The translations under genes were made by a program, and so were the position numbers. Below, in pieces: positions 46,005 through 56,737 of a stretch of DNA of 64,000 bases. The stretch comes from Sulfitobacter sp. F26204 (GTDB lineage Bacteria; Pseudomonadota; Alphaproteobacteria; Rhodobacterales; Rhodobacteraceae). Position 1 is the stretch's first letter; every line of letters starts with the position of its first letter. The stretch spans positions 1-64,000 of the forward strand of contig NZ_JAPMLQ010000001.1 of assembly GCF_026410305.1 (NCBI RefSeq). Reading direction: 5' to 3'. Under the pieces are notes generated by a model, which saw only the letters and a program-made list of their open reading frames with translations, did not search any database and had not been told where the DNA came from.

Positions 46005-47591
46005 TTAATGCCGGAAGTGGCGCATATTGGTAAAGACCATGGCGAGTCCAGCGTCATCAGCCGCCGCGATCACCTCGTCATCGCGCATCGAACCGCCCGG
46101 CTGGATCAAGGCCGTCGCGCCCGCCTCGGCCGCAGTGACAAGGCCGTCCGCGAACGGAAAGAATGCGTCAGATGCGACAACAGAACCCTGCGTAAGAGGT
46201 GCAGGCAGGCCCATGGCTTCGGCCATATCCTGCGCCTTGCGTGCGGCAATGCGAGTGCTGTCCACACGGCTCATCTGGCCGGCACCTACACCGACAGTGG
46301 CACCGTCCTTGACGTAGATAATCGCGTTTGACTTGACGTGCTTTGCCACGGTCCACGCGAACAACAGATCGCTGAGTTCCTGCTCGGACGGGCTGCGTTT
46401 GGTTACAACCTTCAGATCATCTGCTGTAATGCGGCCTATGTCCTTGTCCTGCACCAGCCAGCCGCCCGAGACCTGGCGTGCCGTGAGGTCGGCGATGGAC
46501 GGATCGGCAAGGCCGTTGGTTGTGAGCAGGCGCAGGTTCTTCTTTTTCGCAAAGATTGCGATGGCATCGGCATCGGCAGCCGGGGCAATCACAACTTCGG
46601 TAAAGATGCTGCTGATCGCTTCGGCGGTTGCGCCATCAAGTGTCTGGTTCAACGCGATGATCCCGCCAAAAGCCGAGGTGCGGTCACAATCGAAGGCCCT
46701 TGTATAGGCTTCGACCATGGTGCTTCCTGTCGCCACACCACAGGGGTTGGCGTGTTTGATGATTGCGCAGGCTGGACCGTTTGCAGGTGCAAATTCGCTG
46801 ACCAGTTCGAACGCGGCATCGGTGTCGTTGATGTTATTGTAAGACAGTTCCTTGCCCTGATGCTGAACTGCTGTGGCCACGCCGGGGCGGTTGGAGCCAT
46901 CGGTGTAGAAAGCCGCGCTCTGATGCGGGTTTTCGCCATAGCGCAGCGTTTGTGCCAGCGTGCCCCCAAAGGTGCGGCGGCGCGGGGTTTCGCCAACTTG
47001 CGCGGCCATCCATGTGCTGACGGCTGTGTCATAGGCTGCGGTGCGGGCATAAGCGGTCTGGGCCAGACGCTGGCGCAGCCCATAGGTGGTCGCACCCTTG
47101 TTGGCCTCCATCTCTGCGATCACCGCGGCGTAATCCTGGGTATCAACGATGACGTTCACAAAGCCATGATTCTTGGCGGCGGAACGGATCATCGCAGGGC
47201 CACCAATGTCGATGTTCTCGATCACTTCGTCATAGGCGGCACCCTTGGCCACGGTTTCCTCAAAGGGGTAGAGGTTGACCACCACCAGGTCGATACCTCC
47301 AATATCGTGTTGGTCCATTGCGGCGACGTGGTCCTTGTTGTCGCGCAATGCAAGCAAGCCGCCATGCACGACAGGATGCAAGGTTTTCACCCGACCGTCC
47401 ATCATCTCGGGAAACCCTGTGACCTCGGCCACGTCTATCACATCCAATCCCGCATCGCGCAATGCCTTGGCGGTGCCACCGGTACTGAGCAATTCGACCC
47501 CGTGCGAAACAAGTGCCTTGCCCAGATCGACCAGACCGGTCTTGTCAGAAACAGAAAGCAGGGCGCGTTTAACGGGTACGATATCGGGCAT
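46005..47591 (-). CDS. purH: Bifunctional AICAR transformylase / IMP cyclohydrolase
   Basis: A 528-residue enzyme for the last two steps of IMP synthesis. The MGS-like cyclohydrolase domain (about 1-200) shows [26 protein letters not shown] and [19 protein letters not shown]. The transformylase domain follows with [31 protein letters not shown]-type [14 protein letters not shown], and the late [10 protein letters not shown] and [13 protein letters not shown]. Length is normal. It follows the heparinase-like gene with a gap of only 15 bases and is followed by lspA 13 bases later. Confidence 0.97.
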   Translation of the reverse strand: MPDIVPVKRALLSVSDKTGLVDLGKALVSHGVELLSTGGTAKALRDAGLDVIDVAEVTGFPEMMDGRVKTLHPVVHGGLLALRDNKDHVAAMDQHDIGGIDLVVVNLYPFEETVAKGAAYDEVIENIDIGGPAMIRSAAKNHGFVNVIVDTQDYAAVIAEMEANKGATTYGLRQRLAQTAYARTAAYDTAVSTWMAAQVGETPRRRTFGGTLAQTLRYGENPHQSAAFYTDGSNRPGVATAVQHQGKELSYNNINDTDAAFELVSEFAPANGPACAIIKHANPCGVATGSTMVEAYTRAFDCDRTSAFGGIIALNQTLDGATAEAISSIFTEVVIAPAADADAIAIFAKKKNLRLLTTNGLADPSIADLTARQVSGGWLVQDKDIGRITADDLKVVTKRSPSEQELSDLLFAWTVAKHVKSNAIIYVKDGATVGVGAGQMSRVDSTRIAARKAQDMAEAMGLPAPLTQGSVVASDAFFPFADGLVTAAEAGATALIQPGGSMRDDEVIAAADDAGLAMVFTNMRHFRH

Positions 47592-47606
47592 TTTCGGGTC
47601 CTTTTG

Positions 47607-49355
47607 TTAGTCTTCGTCAAGATGCGAATTGTCCATCGACAAGTCTCGCACGCCAATCGCAGTTTCCTGCGCTTTGGACAAGGACCAGCGGACACGGGTG
47701 GCATAGGTAAATGCACTGCCCGAGAGCACGATTTGTTGTGCAGCGCGGGGTTTCAGACGCGTTGTTTCGAGATAAGCCCCCGGTTCCAGCGCCAGATTGT
47801 GGATACCGTCGTGGCGGAACACCCATATTTCACCGCTTTTCAGTGCCATGGAAACCGCCGCGCCACCCAGGTCAAGGGTTGCATCCACATCAGGGTGCAG
47901 ATGAAACCGGATGTCGAAGCGCAGCCCTTTGAGTTTTCCGGCATCAAGCGCCGCGTCAAAGCGCCGTTTTTCGACGTCTTCCAATGCCAGAAGCATGTCC
48001 TCGCCTGCCAGACCGCGGCCATCAAAGGTCAGTTCCAGTGTACGGGCATGGGTTAGCCCATGAGTGCCGACATAGCCGTTGTGTCCGCCCTGAAACTTGA
48101 TGCCGTCATTTTCAGGCGACAGTTCGATCGGGACATAGGTAGGACCGCTGATCAAGGCTTCGTGGCCGGTGGCCGTGTCTGGGTCCGCCAACCGGGCACT
48201 GGAATAACCGCCAAGACAGAGTGTGGAATGAGAGGGCGTTGCACGACCCGCACGCCGCCAATCCAGCCCGAATGAAGCGCCGGAACCACAGTTCACAACC
48301 AGTGGACGGCGACCGGAAGTCAGTTCAAAGGCCAGGGTTGATGCATGGGCATTCTGGCTGGCTGCTCCGGTTGGCGGTGCGGCGGCGTCGATCACGATGC
48401 TTGTGCGGCCACCGGACAGCCGGGCATAGCCCATCGCCAATCCATCCGGTTGCCCGCCTTTGACGCGGCTTGCGGCAAGCGCGTGATCCAGCCAACCTTC
48501 GGCACCGCGTCCGCCACCATGAAACCGCGCCAATGCTCCATCGGTATGTCGCAGGGACCGCAAGGTCGGTGCGATGCGTTCAATCGCCGCCATATGTTCC
48601 TTGGGGCAGCTGCGACCCACATCGCTGAGCGCGGCAGCCGCCCAGGTGAGCAGCGTGAAAACCGCCAGCAGTTCCTCGGGATTGCGAGTAGGCAGCCCGC
48701 CCTGCGCATCAATCTGGATGGCGCATTCGCGTGCCAGCGCCTTGATCGCCGGATCGGCAAGCGCCTCCTGACCTTCCAGCGCGAGGCCGGCATAAATCAG
48801 CCCTGTCAATGCTTCAAATCGAGGCAAGCCAGGCGCCGCACCGCGCCAGCGGCGCGACAGGAACTGGGTCTGCTGCACCAATGAGCGGTAGAAGCCGTGG
48901 CTTTGTTCGGGTTCCTGACCACGCAGCAGAAACAATGCGTGGTTGATCCAGCGGATCAGACGGCGGCCTGTGAGGTCCGGAGACCAGCCACGCCCACGGC
49001 CTTTACCATAGGCGTCGATCCAACCCCAGAGCCAGGTCTGGGCGGCGGCACGCGCGGGTGCGTCACCCACGGCCGCCAGATCGTCGAGCCAGGCAAAACC
49101 GTGAAGATCAGCGGCATAATTGGCATCCGGTGGTGTCAGATCCCACAGCGAATGGCCCGGAGCGTTTATTAATGTCCCTGCAAACAGATAGTTGCCAGCG
49201 ACCAATTGACGGCCTCTGGCAAAGGATCCAATGGTCCGGGGTTCGGGCGACGAGACAAAACCTTTCACACTCGCGGTGGTGCGCGTGGCCACAGCGGCAT
49301 GCACTGCGTTCAAAAGCCGCGACTGTCGCGCTTTGAGTGTGGATAATTTGAACAT
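47607..49355 (-). CDS. Heparinase II/III family protein
   Basis: A 582-residue protein with an N-terminal alpha-helical toroid region and a C-terminal beta-sandwich of the Hepar_II_III type (VVNCGSGASFGLDWRRAGRATPSHSTLCLGG; GGHNGYVGTHGLTHARTLELTF). Family members are polysaccharide lyases, but genes in this rsmB-purH setting are typically annotated as heparinase-like with no shown substrate. No signal peptide is evident. ATG 49355 (MFKLSTLKARQSRLLN) is chosen; the longer frame has no similarity. Function in the cell is unknown. Confidence 0.85.
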   Translation of the reverse strand: MFKLSTLKARQSRLLNAVHAAVATRTTASVKGFVSSPEPRTIGSFARGRQLVAGNYLFAGTLINAPGHSLWDLTPPDANYAADLHGFAWLDDLAAVGDAPARAAAQTWLWGWIDAYGKGRGRGWSPDLTGRRLIRWINHALFLLRGQEPEQSHGFYRSLVQQTQFLSRRWRGAAPGLPRFEALTGLIYAGLALEGQEALADPAIKALARECAIQIDAQGGLPTRNPEELLAVFTLLTWAAAALSDVGRSCPKEHMAAIERIAPTLRSLRHTDGALARFHGGGRGAEGWLDHALAASRVKGGQPDGLAMGYARLSGGRTSIVIDAAAPPTGAASQNAHASTLAFELTSGRRPLVVNCGSGASFGLDWRRAGRATPSHSTLCLGGYSSARLADPDTATGHEALISGPTYVPIELSPENDGIKFQGGHNGYVGTHGLTHARTLELTFDGRGLAGEDMLLALEDVEKRRFDAALDAGKLKGLRFDIRFHLHPDVDATLDLGGAAVSMALKSGEIWVFRHDGIHNLALEPGAYLETTRLKPRAAQQIVLSGSAFTYATRVRWSLSKAQETAIGVRDLSMDNSHLDED

Positions 49356-49505
49356 ATTGCGACTGCCCTTGACGCTCTGATGGCGTTTGGCCGCATCATA
49401 GACCGCCTGCAAGGGGGAGTCACCGTTTTTTGCAGCGCCGTGTCCTGATGGGCGGGGTATGCCAGAAAGTCCCTGTTGTGACAGCACGTTCTGAGATAGG
49501 CAGCA

Positions 49506-50273
49506 ATGACACAAATGCGGAGCAAAACCATGATTGCCAGCTTGATGATGTATGATCGGGTCGAATTGGCGACACCGAACGCCGCCTATTGGCGACAGTT
49601 GCGACATGCCCTGAATAGGCGCGGCATCAAGACCCCCAAAGAACTGGCCAATACGACACCCGAATTCGAAGTCTGGCGATCACCGGAATTGGTGTTGAGC
49701 CAGACCTGCGGTATGCCTTACCGGACCCAACTGTCGGAGTCTGTGAGCCTGATCGGCACTCCAGACTTTGGATTGGAAGGATGTGCACCGGGATATTACC
49801 GTTCCGCCGTCGTGGTGCGTCAGGACGATCCAAGAGAGGCGGCAGAGTTTTGCAATGCACGCTTTGTCTACAACCAGCGGTGCTCTCAATCGGGGTTCGG
49901 TGCCGCGTTTTTCTGGGCACGGGACCACGGATTCCGGTTCGATGATTGCCAGGCCAGCGGGGGGCATGTGGCTTCTGCGCGGATGGTGGCGCAAGGTCAT
50001 GCCGACATTGCGACGATTGATGCACAAAGCTGGCGTTTTATTCAGCAGTTTGACGGTTTTGCCAAGGATTTGCGTGTGCTGGACTGGACCGCGCCCACCC
50101 CCGGCCTGCCCTATATTGCGGCCAAAGGGGTTGATGCACGGGCGCGGTATGAGGCAGTAGCCGAAGCAATAGCGGCCCTGGACCCGCTTTCGCGTCAAGT
50201 GCTGGGATTACGCGGGATCGTTGCAATCCCGAAAGCCGCTTATCTAGCAGTAGAAAACCCGCCGGACAGTTGA
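49506..50273 (+). CDS. PhnD-like phosphate/phosphonate binding-fold protein, apparently cytoplasmic
   Basis: A 255-residue protein of the PhnD/phosphonate ABC-binding superfamily: MMYDRVELATPNAAYWRQLR near the start, LVLSQTCGMPYRTQL, GYYRSAVVVRQDD, VYNQRCSQSGFGA and ASARMVAQGHADIATIDAQSW. It has no signal peptide and no permease or ATPase neighbours, so a transport role is doubtful; stand-alone proteins of this fold can be sensors or scavengers. It is inserted antisense between the heparinase-like gene and rsmB. The ATG at 49506 is used; ATG 49530 is possible. Confidence 0.8.
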   Translation: MTQMRSKTMIASLMMYDRVELATPNAAYWRQLRHALNRRGIKTPKELANTTPEFEVWRSPELVLSQTCGMPYRTQLSESVSLIGTPDFGLEGCAPGYYRSAVVVRQDDPREAAEFCNARFVYNQRCSQSGFGAAFFWARDHGFRFDDCQASGGHVASARMVAQGHADIATIDAQSWRFIQQFDGFAKDLRVLDWTAPTPGLPYIAAKGVDARARYEAVAEAIAALDPLSRQVLGLRGIVAIPKAAYLAVENPPDS

Positions 50274-51545
50274 TCAGGCCTTGTTCAGACAAACGATGTA
50301 AAAACCGTCCATCCCGCCCAGCTCGGACCAGTAGTCAGGCCGCAAGCGCAACCCGCCTTCGGACGTGAACCACGCCGCTTCAACGCCTGGTACGTTCAAT
50401 GCGGCGGTATCGACGCTCATGTCATCGTGGCGCTCTAATGCGTCGTCGATTTGCACTTCGCCTTCGTCCGGCAACAAGCTGCAGGTGCAAAACACCATGC
50501 GTCCGCCGGATTTCAGAAGCGACCAGGCGTGATCTATAAATTCTGCCTGCAACGCGATGAGATCACCAAACTCCGAACCGTCCTTGGCATATGGCAGATC
50601 GGCATGACGACGGATCGTGCCGGTAGCGGAACAGGGAGCGTCGAGCAGGATCGCGTCAAACGTTCCCTTGATGGCACGCACATCTTTGGTGAGCGTCCTG
50701 GCACCGAGGCCAACCCGCGCAAGGTTTTCTTTCAGGCGTTGCATGCGAGCGGCGGAATCGTCCACCGATGTGACAACGGCACCGGCAGCGGCAAGCTGCA
50801 TCGTTTTACCACCGGGAGCGGCGCAAAGATCCAGGATCGCCTCGCCCGATTGCGGCTTCAAAATCTGAACTGGCAGGGACGCGGCAGCATCCTGTACCCA
50901 CCATTCGCCTGTGTCGAAACCCGGCATCGTCGACACCTGACCGGGATTGGTAAGGCGCACCGATCCATTGGGCAAAAGGGTTCCGTCCACGGCCTTGGCC
51001 ACCGCGGCGGCATCGAATTTGGCAGTAAGATCAAGCGGGGCTCCGGCAAAATGCGCGATTTCCATTGCGCCCATCGCCTCGGCCCCCCATGCCTCGACCA
51101 AAGGCCCCCTCAACCATTTGGGCAAGCGCGGCGCACGGAGTGCAGCCCATGCTTCCGGACCTTCAGAGGCAATCTTGCGCAGCACTGCATTGGTCAGCCC
51201 CTTGAGATGGCTCAGCTTGTTGTGCTGCCCGACCAGATTTACCATGGCATTGACAACCCCGTGCGCGGCACCTCCTTGGCATAATTCCACCGTACCGACC
51301 CGCAGAACATTCTGGATGGTCAGGACCGGCGGCTTGTTCAGGTGTTTTTGCAGCAGACGGTCCGCGCGTTCCAAACCCCGCAGTGTTTCGGTCGCAAGTC
51401 GCTGCGCCCGGGCGCGGTCATCGGGCGAGAGCTTGTCAAGCGCGCCACCGGCGAGAAGTTCTGACATCAAACGCGGCTCGTCACCCAATATCTGGTCCAG
51501 CAGGTAAACGGCACTGCGGCGGGCTTGGACTCCGGTGTTTGACAT
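50274..51545 (-). CDS. rsmB: 16S rRNA m5C967 methyltransferase family protein (RsmB)
   Basis: A 423-residue SAM-dependent RNA cytosine-5 methyltransferase. N-terminal NusB-like RNA-binding domain (about 1-130, VYLLDQIL...LRGLERADRLLQKHL), then the Rossmann domain with DLCAAPGGKTMQLAA, LLDAPCSATGTIRRH (motif IV cysteine) and FCTCSLLPDEGE (motif VI cysteine). ATG 51545 has an AGGAAG site. Its end abuts the convergent PhnD-like gene with no gap. The target base is inferred from the family. Confidence 0.93.
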   Translation of the reverse strand: MSNTGVQARRSAVYLLDQILGDEPRLMSELLAGGALDKLSPDDRARAQRLATETLRGLERADRLLQKHLNKPPVLTIQNVLRVGTVELCQGGAAHGVVNAMVNLVGQHNKLSHLKGLTNAVLRKIASEGPEAWAALRAPRLPKWLRGPLVEAWGAEAMGAMEIAHFAGAPLDLTAKFDAAAVAKAVDGTLLPNGSVRLTNPGQVSTMPGFDTGEWWVQDAAASLPVQILKPQSGEAILDLCAAPGGKTMQLAAAGAVVTSVDDSAARMQRLKENLARVGLGARTLTKDVRAIKGTFDAILLDAPCSATGTIRRHADLPYAKDGSEFGDLIALQAEFIDHAWSLLKSGGRMVFCTCSLLPDEGEVQIDDALERHDDMSVDTAALNVPGVEAAWFTSEGGLRLRPDYWSELGGMDGFYIVCLNKA

Positions 51546-51630
51546 ACGTACGCTTCCTATCCGGCCTGACTGACTTGTCTGCAACTGTTTGCGGCGTATA
51601 TCAAAGGGTGGCATCCCTCAAGAGGACGAT

Positions 51631-51924
51631 ATGACAGACAAGCTGACATCCCAACTGGAAGGCGGCGATCCGGCACCGCGCCCCATCCCGGACAATCCGA
51701 CACCACCGACACCCACGCCGGGACCGGATCTGCCCCCCCGACCAAACCCTGATCCCGCACCCAAACCGATCCCGCCTGCCGCCCAGCGCGCATTGGCGGA
51801 AGCAGAGGAACGTCGCAGAAACGCGAAGGAGCTGGATTTGCCGCCAGAGTTGGGAGGCAGAGAGGGGCCGGAACCGGTGCGATATGGCGATTGGGAAAAA
51901 AAGGGGTTGGCAGTCGATTTCTGA
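51631..51924 (+). CDS. DUF1674 protein, SDHAF4-type succinate dehydrogenase assembly factor
   Basis: A 97-residue protein. The C-terminal 40 residues (LPPELGGREGPEPVRYGDWEKKG, ending VDF) match the conserved DUF1674/SDHAF4 tail, known in mitochondria to bind the flavinylated SDH subunit during assembly. Residues about 15-50 form a proline-rich linker (PTPPTPTPGPDLPPRPNPDPAP), longer than in most relatives. ATG 51631 follows AGAGGA. No sdh genes are nearby. Confidence 0.87.
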   Translation: MTDKLTSQLEGGDPAPRPIPDNPTPPTPTPGPDLPPRPNPDPAPKPIPPAAQRALAEAEERRRNAKELDLPPELGGREGPEPVRYGDWEKKGLAVDF

Positions 51925-51942
51925 TCCTCGGGACAAACCGAC

Positions 51943-52764
51943 CTAGCCATCCTGTGACAGTCCGAGAACATCCAGCATGTCATAGGCCCCTGCCGCACGC
52001 CCCTGCCCCCAAAGCGCCGCTTTCAAGGCACCGCGCGCAAAAACACTGCGGTCGGACGCGACATGGCGCAGGATGATCCGTTCGCCGGCGGCTGCGAACA
52101 TAACATCATGTTCGCCGATGATGTCACCGCCGCGAATCGCGGAAAATCCGATGTTTCCCGGTTTGCGTGCGCCAGTGATGCCGTCGCGACCGCGGTCCGA
52201 GACCTCGTTCAACGAAACACCACGGCCAGCGGCGGCAGCCTCCCCCAGCATCAGCGCGGTGCCTGAAGGAGCGTCGACTTTCTGGTTGTGGTGCGCTTCG
52301 ATAATTTCGATGTCGTAGTCGGTATCAAGTGCCGCAGCGACCCGTTGCGTCAGTTGGGTGAGCAGGTTCACCCCAAGGCTCATGTTGCCTGCGCGAATGA
52401 TGGTGGCGCGTTCCGCAAACGGCGTAAGCGCGGCGATCTCTGCGTCAGACATGCCCGTTGTGCCAATCACATGCACTATGCCAGCTTCCGCCGCGAGGGC
52501 CGCAAAGCCCAGCGTTGCTGCGGGTGCTGTGAAATCAATTACCGCATCGGCATTTTCCAGCGCCGTGGCTACATCGTCTGTAACCACAACACCCAGCGCT
52601 GCGCCACTCATGGCTTCGCCCACATCGCGGCCGACCCATTCATGCCCCTCACGTTCGATCGCGGCTGTCAGGGTCATCCGGTGGGAGGCCGTCACAAGAT
52701 TGATCAATGTCCGGCCCATACGGCCAGATGCACCTGTGATCGCAATGCGTGGCAGATCGGTCAT
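51943..52764 (-). CDS. dapB: 4-hydroxy-tetrahydrodipicolinate reductase
   Basis: A 273-residue NAD(P)H-dependent enzyme of the diaminopimelate/lysine route. [18 protein letters not shown] binds the cofactor; [40 protein letters not shown] carry the substrate-binding residues including the catalytic His pair and Lys. The ATG at 52764 has a CAGGAG site. It is divergent from rbfA across an 88-base gap. Confidence 0.97.
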   Translation of the reverse strand: MTDLPRIAITGASGRMGRTLINLVTASHRMTLTAAIEREGHEWVGRDVGEAMSGAALGVVVTDDVATALENADAVIDFTAPAATLGFAALAAEAGIVHVIGTTGMSDAEIAALTPFAERATIIRAGNMSLGVNLLTQLTQRVAAALDTDYDIEIIEAHHNQKVDAPSGTALMLGEAAAAGRGVSLNEVSDRGRDGITGARKPGNIGFSAIRGGDIIGEHDVMFAAAGERIILRHVASDRSVFARGALKAALWGQGRAAGAYDMLDVLGLSQDG

Positions 52765-52852
52765 GTGACATACTCCTGTGTCAATGTCTGTGGTGTCATT
52801 ACCGTGCCTGCCACCGCTTGGCAAAGACAATGGGAGCGCTTAGGTAGGGCGC

Positions 52853-53269
52853 ATGGGAAAGAACAATTCATATGAGGGCAAAGGCCCGACGCAACGCCAG
52901 CTTCGGGTCGGTGAAACGATCCGGCGCGCCTTGTCCGAAGTGCTGGCGCGGGGCGATGTCCACGATCCAGAGCTGAACCGCCTGTCGATCACGGTGGGCG
53001 AGGTGCGATCATCCTCGGATCTGAAAATCGCAACTGCCTATGTTCTGCCCTTGGGAGGAGAGGGCCAGGACGAGGTGCTCAAGCTGCTGTCACGCAACAA
53101 GCACGAGATTCGAAAACAGGTAGCCAAAAAGCTGACGCTCAAATTTTCGCCGGAACTGCGGTTTCAACTGGATCAGACCTTTGACCAGATGGACGAAACG
53201 CGACGGATGCTCAACCAGGATGCTGTTCGGCGCGATGCGGATGCTCCGGACAAGGCCACCGAGGGGTGA
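52853..53269 (+). CDS. rbfA: Ribosome-binding factor A
   Basis: A 138-residue KH-like protein that aids 30S maturation. Visible family stretches are [22 protein letters not shown], a helix-strand region with [19 protein letters not shown] and the late [21 protein letters not shown]-terminal acidic/basic tail (about 15 residues) is unconserved. It starts the plus-strand block leading to truB and rpsO, and its stop overlaps the next start. Confidence 0.95.
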   Translation: MGKNNSYEGKGPTQRQLRVGETIRRALSEVLARGDVHDPELNRLSITVGEVRSSSDLKIATAYVLPLGGEGQDEVLKLLSRNKHEIRKQVAKKLTLKFSPELRFQLDQTFDQMDETRRMLNQDAVRRDADAPDKATEG

Positions 53270-54015
53270 CGCGCCTTGTGGCCCTGTTTGCGCTGCTGCT
53301 CGGCTGTGTATCGCCGGGCATTGTGGCGGCGACAGAGTGCCGCACGGAGAGCTACCATGGCAACACCTATGCGATTTGCGAGGTCGATCTGACTTCCGAG
53401 CAGCTGGAACTGTTCCTTGCCGATCCGAACGGTAATATTTTCGGCTACTTCGGTAACGTTGATGCGGCATTGAAAGAACGCGGGCTTTCATTGGGTTTCG
53501 CCACAAATGCCGGCATGTATCACGAAGACCGCAGCCCTGTCGGGCATTATCTTGAGAATGGGCAGGAGATCCAGCGGGTGATCCCTGATGCCGGGCCCGG
53601 AAACTTCGGACTGTTGCCGAACGGAGTGCTGTGTTTGCGTGAAAACCGTGCTGATGTCTTCGAAACAGGTGATTTTCTGAAACAGGCACCGCGCTGTCGG
53701 TCTGCAACACAATCCGGGCCAATGCTGGTCATCAATGGCAATTTGCACCCTAGGTTTTTGATCAACAGCACGTCACGATATATTCGCAATGGTGTGGGCA
53801 CGTCACCGGATGGCAAACGCGCTGTTTTTGCGATTTCAGATAGCCCTGTCACGTTTTACGAATTCGGAAGCTTGTTCCGCGATCATCTGGCCATGTCGAA
53901 TGCGCTGTATCTGGATGGCAATATTTCGCGGCTTCGCGCCCCTGATCTGGACCGCAACGGCATCGGTTTTACACAATTGGGGCCGATCATCGGGGTCGTT
54001 GAAGCGGCGAAATAG
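53266..54015 (+). CDS. DUF2233 / phosphodiester glycosidase-like secreted protein
   Basis: A 249-residue exported protein. A signal peptide (residues 1-21, ending IVAA) is followed by the DUF2233 domain, related to N-acetylglucosamine-1-phosphodiester glycosidase (NAGPA): [71 protein letters not shown] and [11 protein letters not shown]. It begins at GTG 53266 within the rbfA stop (GTGA), so it is translationally coupled to rbfA. The substrate in bacteria is not established. Confidence 0.85.
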   Translation: MTRLVALFALLLGCVSPGIVAATECRTESYHGNTYAICEVDLTSEQLELFLADPNGNIFGYFGNVDAALKERGLSLGFATNAGMYHEDRSPVGHYLENGQEIQRVIPDAGPGNFGLLPNGVLCLRENRADVFETGDFLKQAPRCRSATQSGPMLVINGNLHPRFLINSTSRYIRNGVGTSPDGKRAVFAISDSPVTFYEFGSLFRDHLAMSNALYLDGNISRLRAPDLDRNGIGFTQLGPIIGVVEAAK

Positions 54016-54081
54016 ATTTGCCTCTGGGCAGCAAGCCGTGCGCGCAGTATAGCGCAGGCGAATTTTCAAAACGAGGGCAGT

Positions 54082-54996
54082 ATGGGACGCACACGCAAAG
54101 GGCGCGATATTTCAGGATGGTTGGTTGTGGACAAACCGGCCGGGCCCACGTCGACAGCAGTTGTCAACAAGGTCCGCTGGGCACTGGAGGCGAAAAAGGC
54201 GGGCCATGCGGGCACGCTTGATCCCGAAGCGACTGGCGTTCTGGCAATTGCATTGGGAGAAGCGACCAAGACCGTTCCCTATATCACCGATGCGCTGAAG
54301 GCCTATGAATTTACCGTACGTCTTGGGGTGGCTACCAATACAGATGATGCCGAAGGAGAGGTTTTGGCAAGCTCCGATCAACGGCCTGATGATGATGCCA
54401 TCAAGGGCGCCCTGGCGAATTTCATTGGCGATATTGAACAGGTGCCACCGCAGTTTTCTGCCGTCAAGATCGATGGGGAACGTGCCTATAAACGTGCCCG
54501 TGACGGAGAGGAGATGCAGATCGCGGCGCGCCCGTTGTATGTAGAAAGCCTGCTTTTGACCGACCGGCCCGATGCCGACCATGTGACGCTTGAGATGGTC
54601 TGTGGCAAGGGCGGATACGTGCGTTCCATCGCCCGTGATCTGGGGGCGGAACTTGGGTGTTTCGGACATGTGCGCGAGTTGCGCCGGATCTGGTCGGGAC
54701 CGTTCGAGGCCAGCGACGGTTTGAGCATGGAACAGATCGACGCGATTGCCCGCACGCCCGAGTTGGACACCCATCTGTTGCCGTTGGAACAGGGACTGGT
54801 CGATTTACCCGAGGTCAAGGCGACCGCAGAAGGCGCAACCCGTCTGCGCAATGGCAATCCCGGCATGGTGATCGCACCGGACGTTGAATATGGCGATGAA
54901 TGTTGGGCCTCCTATGACGGCAGGGCGGTTGCAGTGGGCCGGTACAAATCGGGCGAACTTCATCCAAGCCGGGTATTCAACATTTCGATGGGATGA
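54082..54996 (+). CDS. truB: tRNA pseudouridine-55 synthase
   Basis: A 304-residue enzyme that forms pseudouridine 55 in the T-loop of tRNAs. [21 protein letters not shown] and [23 protein letters not shown] contain the catalytic aspartate; [22 protein letters not shown] and [12 protein letters not shown] follow in order. The ATG at 54082 is not overlapped by its neighbours. Its place after rbfA is the common bacterial arrangement. Confidence 0.96.
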   Translation: MGRTRKGRDISGWLVVDKPAGPTSTAVVNKVRWALEAKKAGHAGTLDPEATGVLAIALGEATKTVPYITDALKAYEFTVRLGVATNTDDAEGEVLASSDQRPDDDAIKGALANFIGDIEQVPPQFSAVKIDGERAYKRARDGEEMQIAARPLYVESLLLTDRPDADHVTLEMVCGKGGYVRSIARDLGAELGCFGHVRELRRIWSGPFEASDGLSMEQIDAIARTPELDTHLLPLEQGLVDLPEVKATAEGATRLRNGNPGMVIAPDVEYGDECWASYDGRAVAVGRYKSGELHPSRVFNISMG

Positions 54997-55102
54997 TCCG
55001 TGCCGTGCAGCCCGCCGATCGGGATCGCGATGCCATGTGGCGGGTGGCGCACCGCGTCGTTTTTCGTTTGCGCCGCTACTGTGGTGCTGGCAGACAAGCC
55101 AC

Positions 55103-55609
55103 ATGATCACCCGCAGTCATATCAAAGGCGATGCGCCCTCTACCGCAGTGTATTCAGACTGCGAAAGGTATCGCTACAGCCTCACACGGGTTTGGGATCC
55201 GCAGGGGGACAGGGTGCTGTTTGTCATGCTCAATCCTTCCACCGCAACCGAAGTACAAAACGACCCGACGGTAGAACGCTGCGAACGACGGGCGCGACAT
55301 CTGGGCTTTGGCGGGTTTCGGGTGACCAACATATTTGCTTGGCGCGCCACGGACCCACGGGACATGCGGGCCGCGCAAGATCCGGTCGGGCCGGACAATG
55401 ATGCCGCCCTTATCGAGGGTGCGGGCTGGGCCGGTCAGATCATCGCGGCATGGGGCACACATGGTGCCCACCTTGGCCGTGGACCCGCAGTGGCCGGCAT
55501 GCTGGCAGGCTTGAACAAGCCCCTGCTGCATCTGGGTCTGTCAAAAGAGGGGCATCCCAAACATCCCCTTTATCTGCCCTATGCGCAAAAGCCGGTTGAA
55601 TGGATCTAA
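55103..55609 (+). CDS. DUF1643 family protein
   Basis: A 168-residue protein of DUF1643: YRYSLTRVWDPQGDRVLFVMLNPSTA, NDPTVERCERRARHLGFGGFRVTNIFAWRATDPRDM, NDAALIEGAG and IAAWGTHG are the family core. No enzymatic role is established for this family. ATG 55103 is used because similarity begins there, but its ribosome-binding site is weak and the gap to truB (about 105 bases) could hold an earlier start in the same frame. It is cytoplasmic by sequence. Confidence 0.8.
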   Translation: MITRSHIKGDAPSTAVYSDCERYRYSLTRVWDPQGDRVLFVMLNPSTATEVQNDPTVERCERRARHLGFGGFRVTNIFAWRATDPRDMRAAQDPVGPDNDAALIEGAGWAGQIIAAWGTHGAHLGRGPAVAGMLAGLNKPLLHLGLSKEGHPKHPLYLPYAQKPVEWI

Positions 55610-55734
55610 CCACCCACAATGATGACATGAAATCTTAACCAGTTAATGCCTTTGGTTTTGACCTCAGGCCGAAGATGTGGCCTTTATCTGCCAACGGCAA
55701 TTGCCGGCTTTTTGGGGAAGGGAGAAGGTACTTC

Positions 55735-56694
55735 ATGCTGTGGCTGGCTGGACTAATGGGACTTATGGCCGTCAGTGCCGCCGTCTATGTCGATGTGGGC
55801 GACGAACCGGAGGACGAAGATTCCATCGCTGATCCCCCCTCGGATCTGGATCGGGTGAACCTCATTCTGGGGTCCAGCCTTGCGGAAACCATCAACGGCA
55901 GCACCGCAACTGACCGCATTGCCGCCGGTGCGGGCGATGACCTTGTCAATACTGGCGACGGCAATGACGAAGCGATTGGCGACTCCGGGAATGACACGCT
56001 GGTCGGGGAAACAGGAAAAGATACCTTGATCGGGTCCGATGGCGACGATCACATTTTTGGCGGGACCGGTGGTGACAATCTGGTCGGGCAGAACGACAAT
56101 GACATTCTGTCCGGCGAAGATGGTAATGACAGGTTAAACGGGTCAACCGGCGATGACCGCCTGTCCGGTGGCAATGGCGATGATGCACTATCCGGTGGAC
56201 TGGGAAATGATTCGCTGCGCGGGGACGCTGGCGAAGATACGCTGTTCGGCGGTGCCGGCGATGACAAGCTTAGCGGTATGGCGACGGATCCGGAATCTGA
56301 TCGCGTGGCCGATAGCGACGGCATGGATTATCTGAATGGCGGCGGAGGTGACGATGTCATCATAGCAGGTCAGGGCGATATTCTGCACGGCGGATCGGGC
56401 AATGACCAGTTTGTATTGGGTCAATGGGCCGCAAACGGCCCCAGCGCCGAGATTATCGATTTCGAACCGCATGATGATTCATTGTTGTTTGTCTGGGACG
56501 ATAGTGACCACGACAGCGTAGCCCCCGAGATTTCGGTTGTGGCCGACCCCGAACATCCCGGGCAATTGCAGGTCTGGATGGGGCCACAAATAATGGCCCA
56601 GATCAGCGGGCAGTCACAATTGACCACGGCCGACATCTCGCTCATCCCGCTGAGTTCGGCGCTTTCGTTAAATTTGGTCAACAGCCAAAGTTGA
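55735..56694 (+). CDS. Small membrane-anchored RTX-repeat calcium-binding protein
   Basis: A 319-residue protein with an N-terminal hydrophobic segment ([19 protein letters not shown]) and then an acidic linker. About ten glycine/aspartate-rich nonapeptides follow ([46 protein letters not shown] and so on, residues about 80-190) and a C-terminal domain ending near [11 protein letters not shown]. Such repeats bind Ca2+ and fold as a beta-roll. There is no type I secretion gene nearby, and the anchor argues for retention at the envelope. GGAGAAGG precedes ATG 55735. Confidence 0.85.
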   Translation: MLWLAGLMGLMAVSAAVYVDVGDEPEDEDSIADPPSDLDRVNLILGSSLAETINGSTATDRIAAGAGDDLVNTGDGNDEAIGDSGNDTLVGETGKDTLIGSDGDDHIFGGTGGDNLVGQNDNDILSGEDGNDRLNGSTGDDRLSGGNGDDALSGGLGNDSLRGDAGEDTLFGGAGDDKLSGMATDPESDRVADSDGMDYLNGGGGDDVIIAGQGDILHGGSGNDQFVLGQWAANGPSAEIIDFEPHDDSLLFVWDDSDHDSVAPEISVVADPEHPGQLQVWMGPQIMAQISGQSQLTTADISLIPLSSALSLNLVNSQS

Positions 56695-56737
56695 GAAACC
56701 CATCAAATAACCTTTGCCATTCAGCCCAGTATTTCCT

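Noticed and set aside
46338..48056. 572-codon frame opposite purH
   Set aside because: Antisense to a complete purH with every motif intact; a GC-driven shadow.
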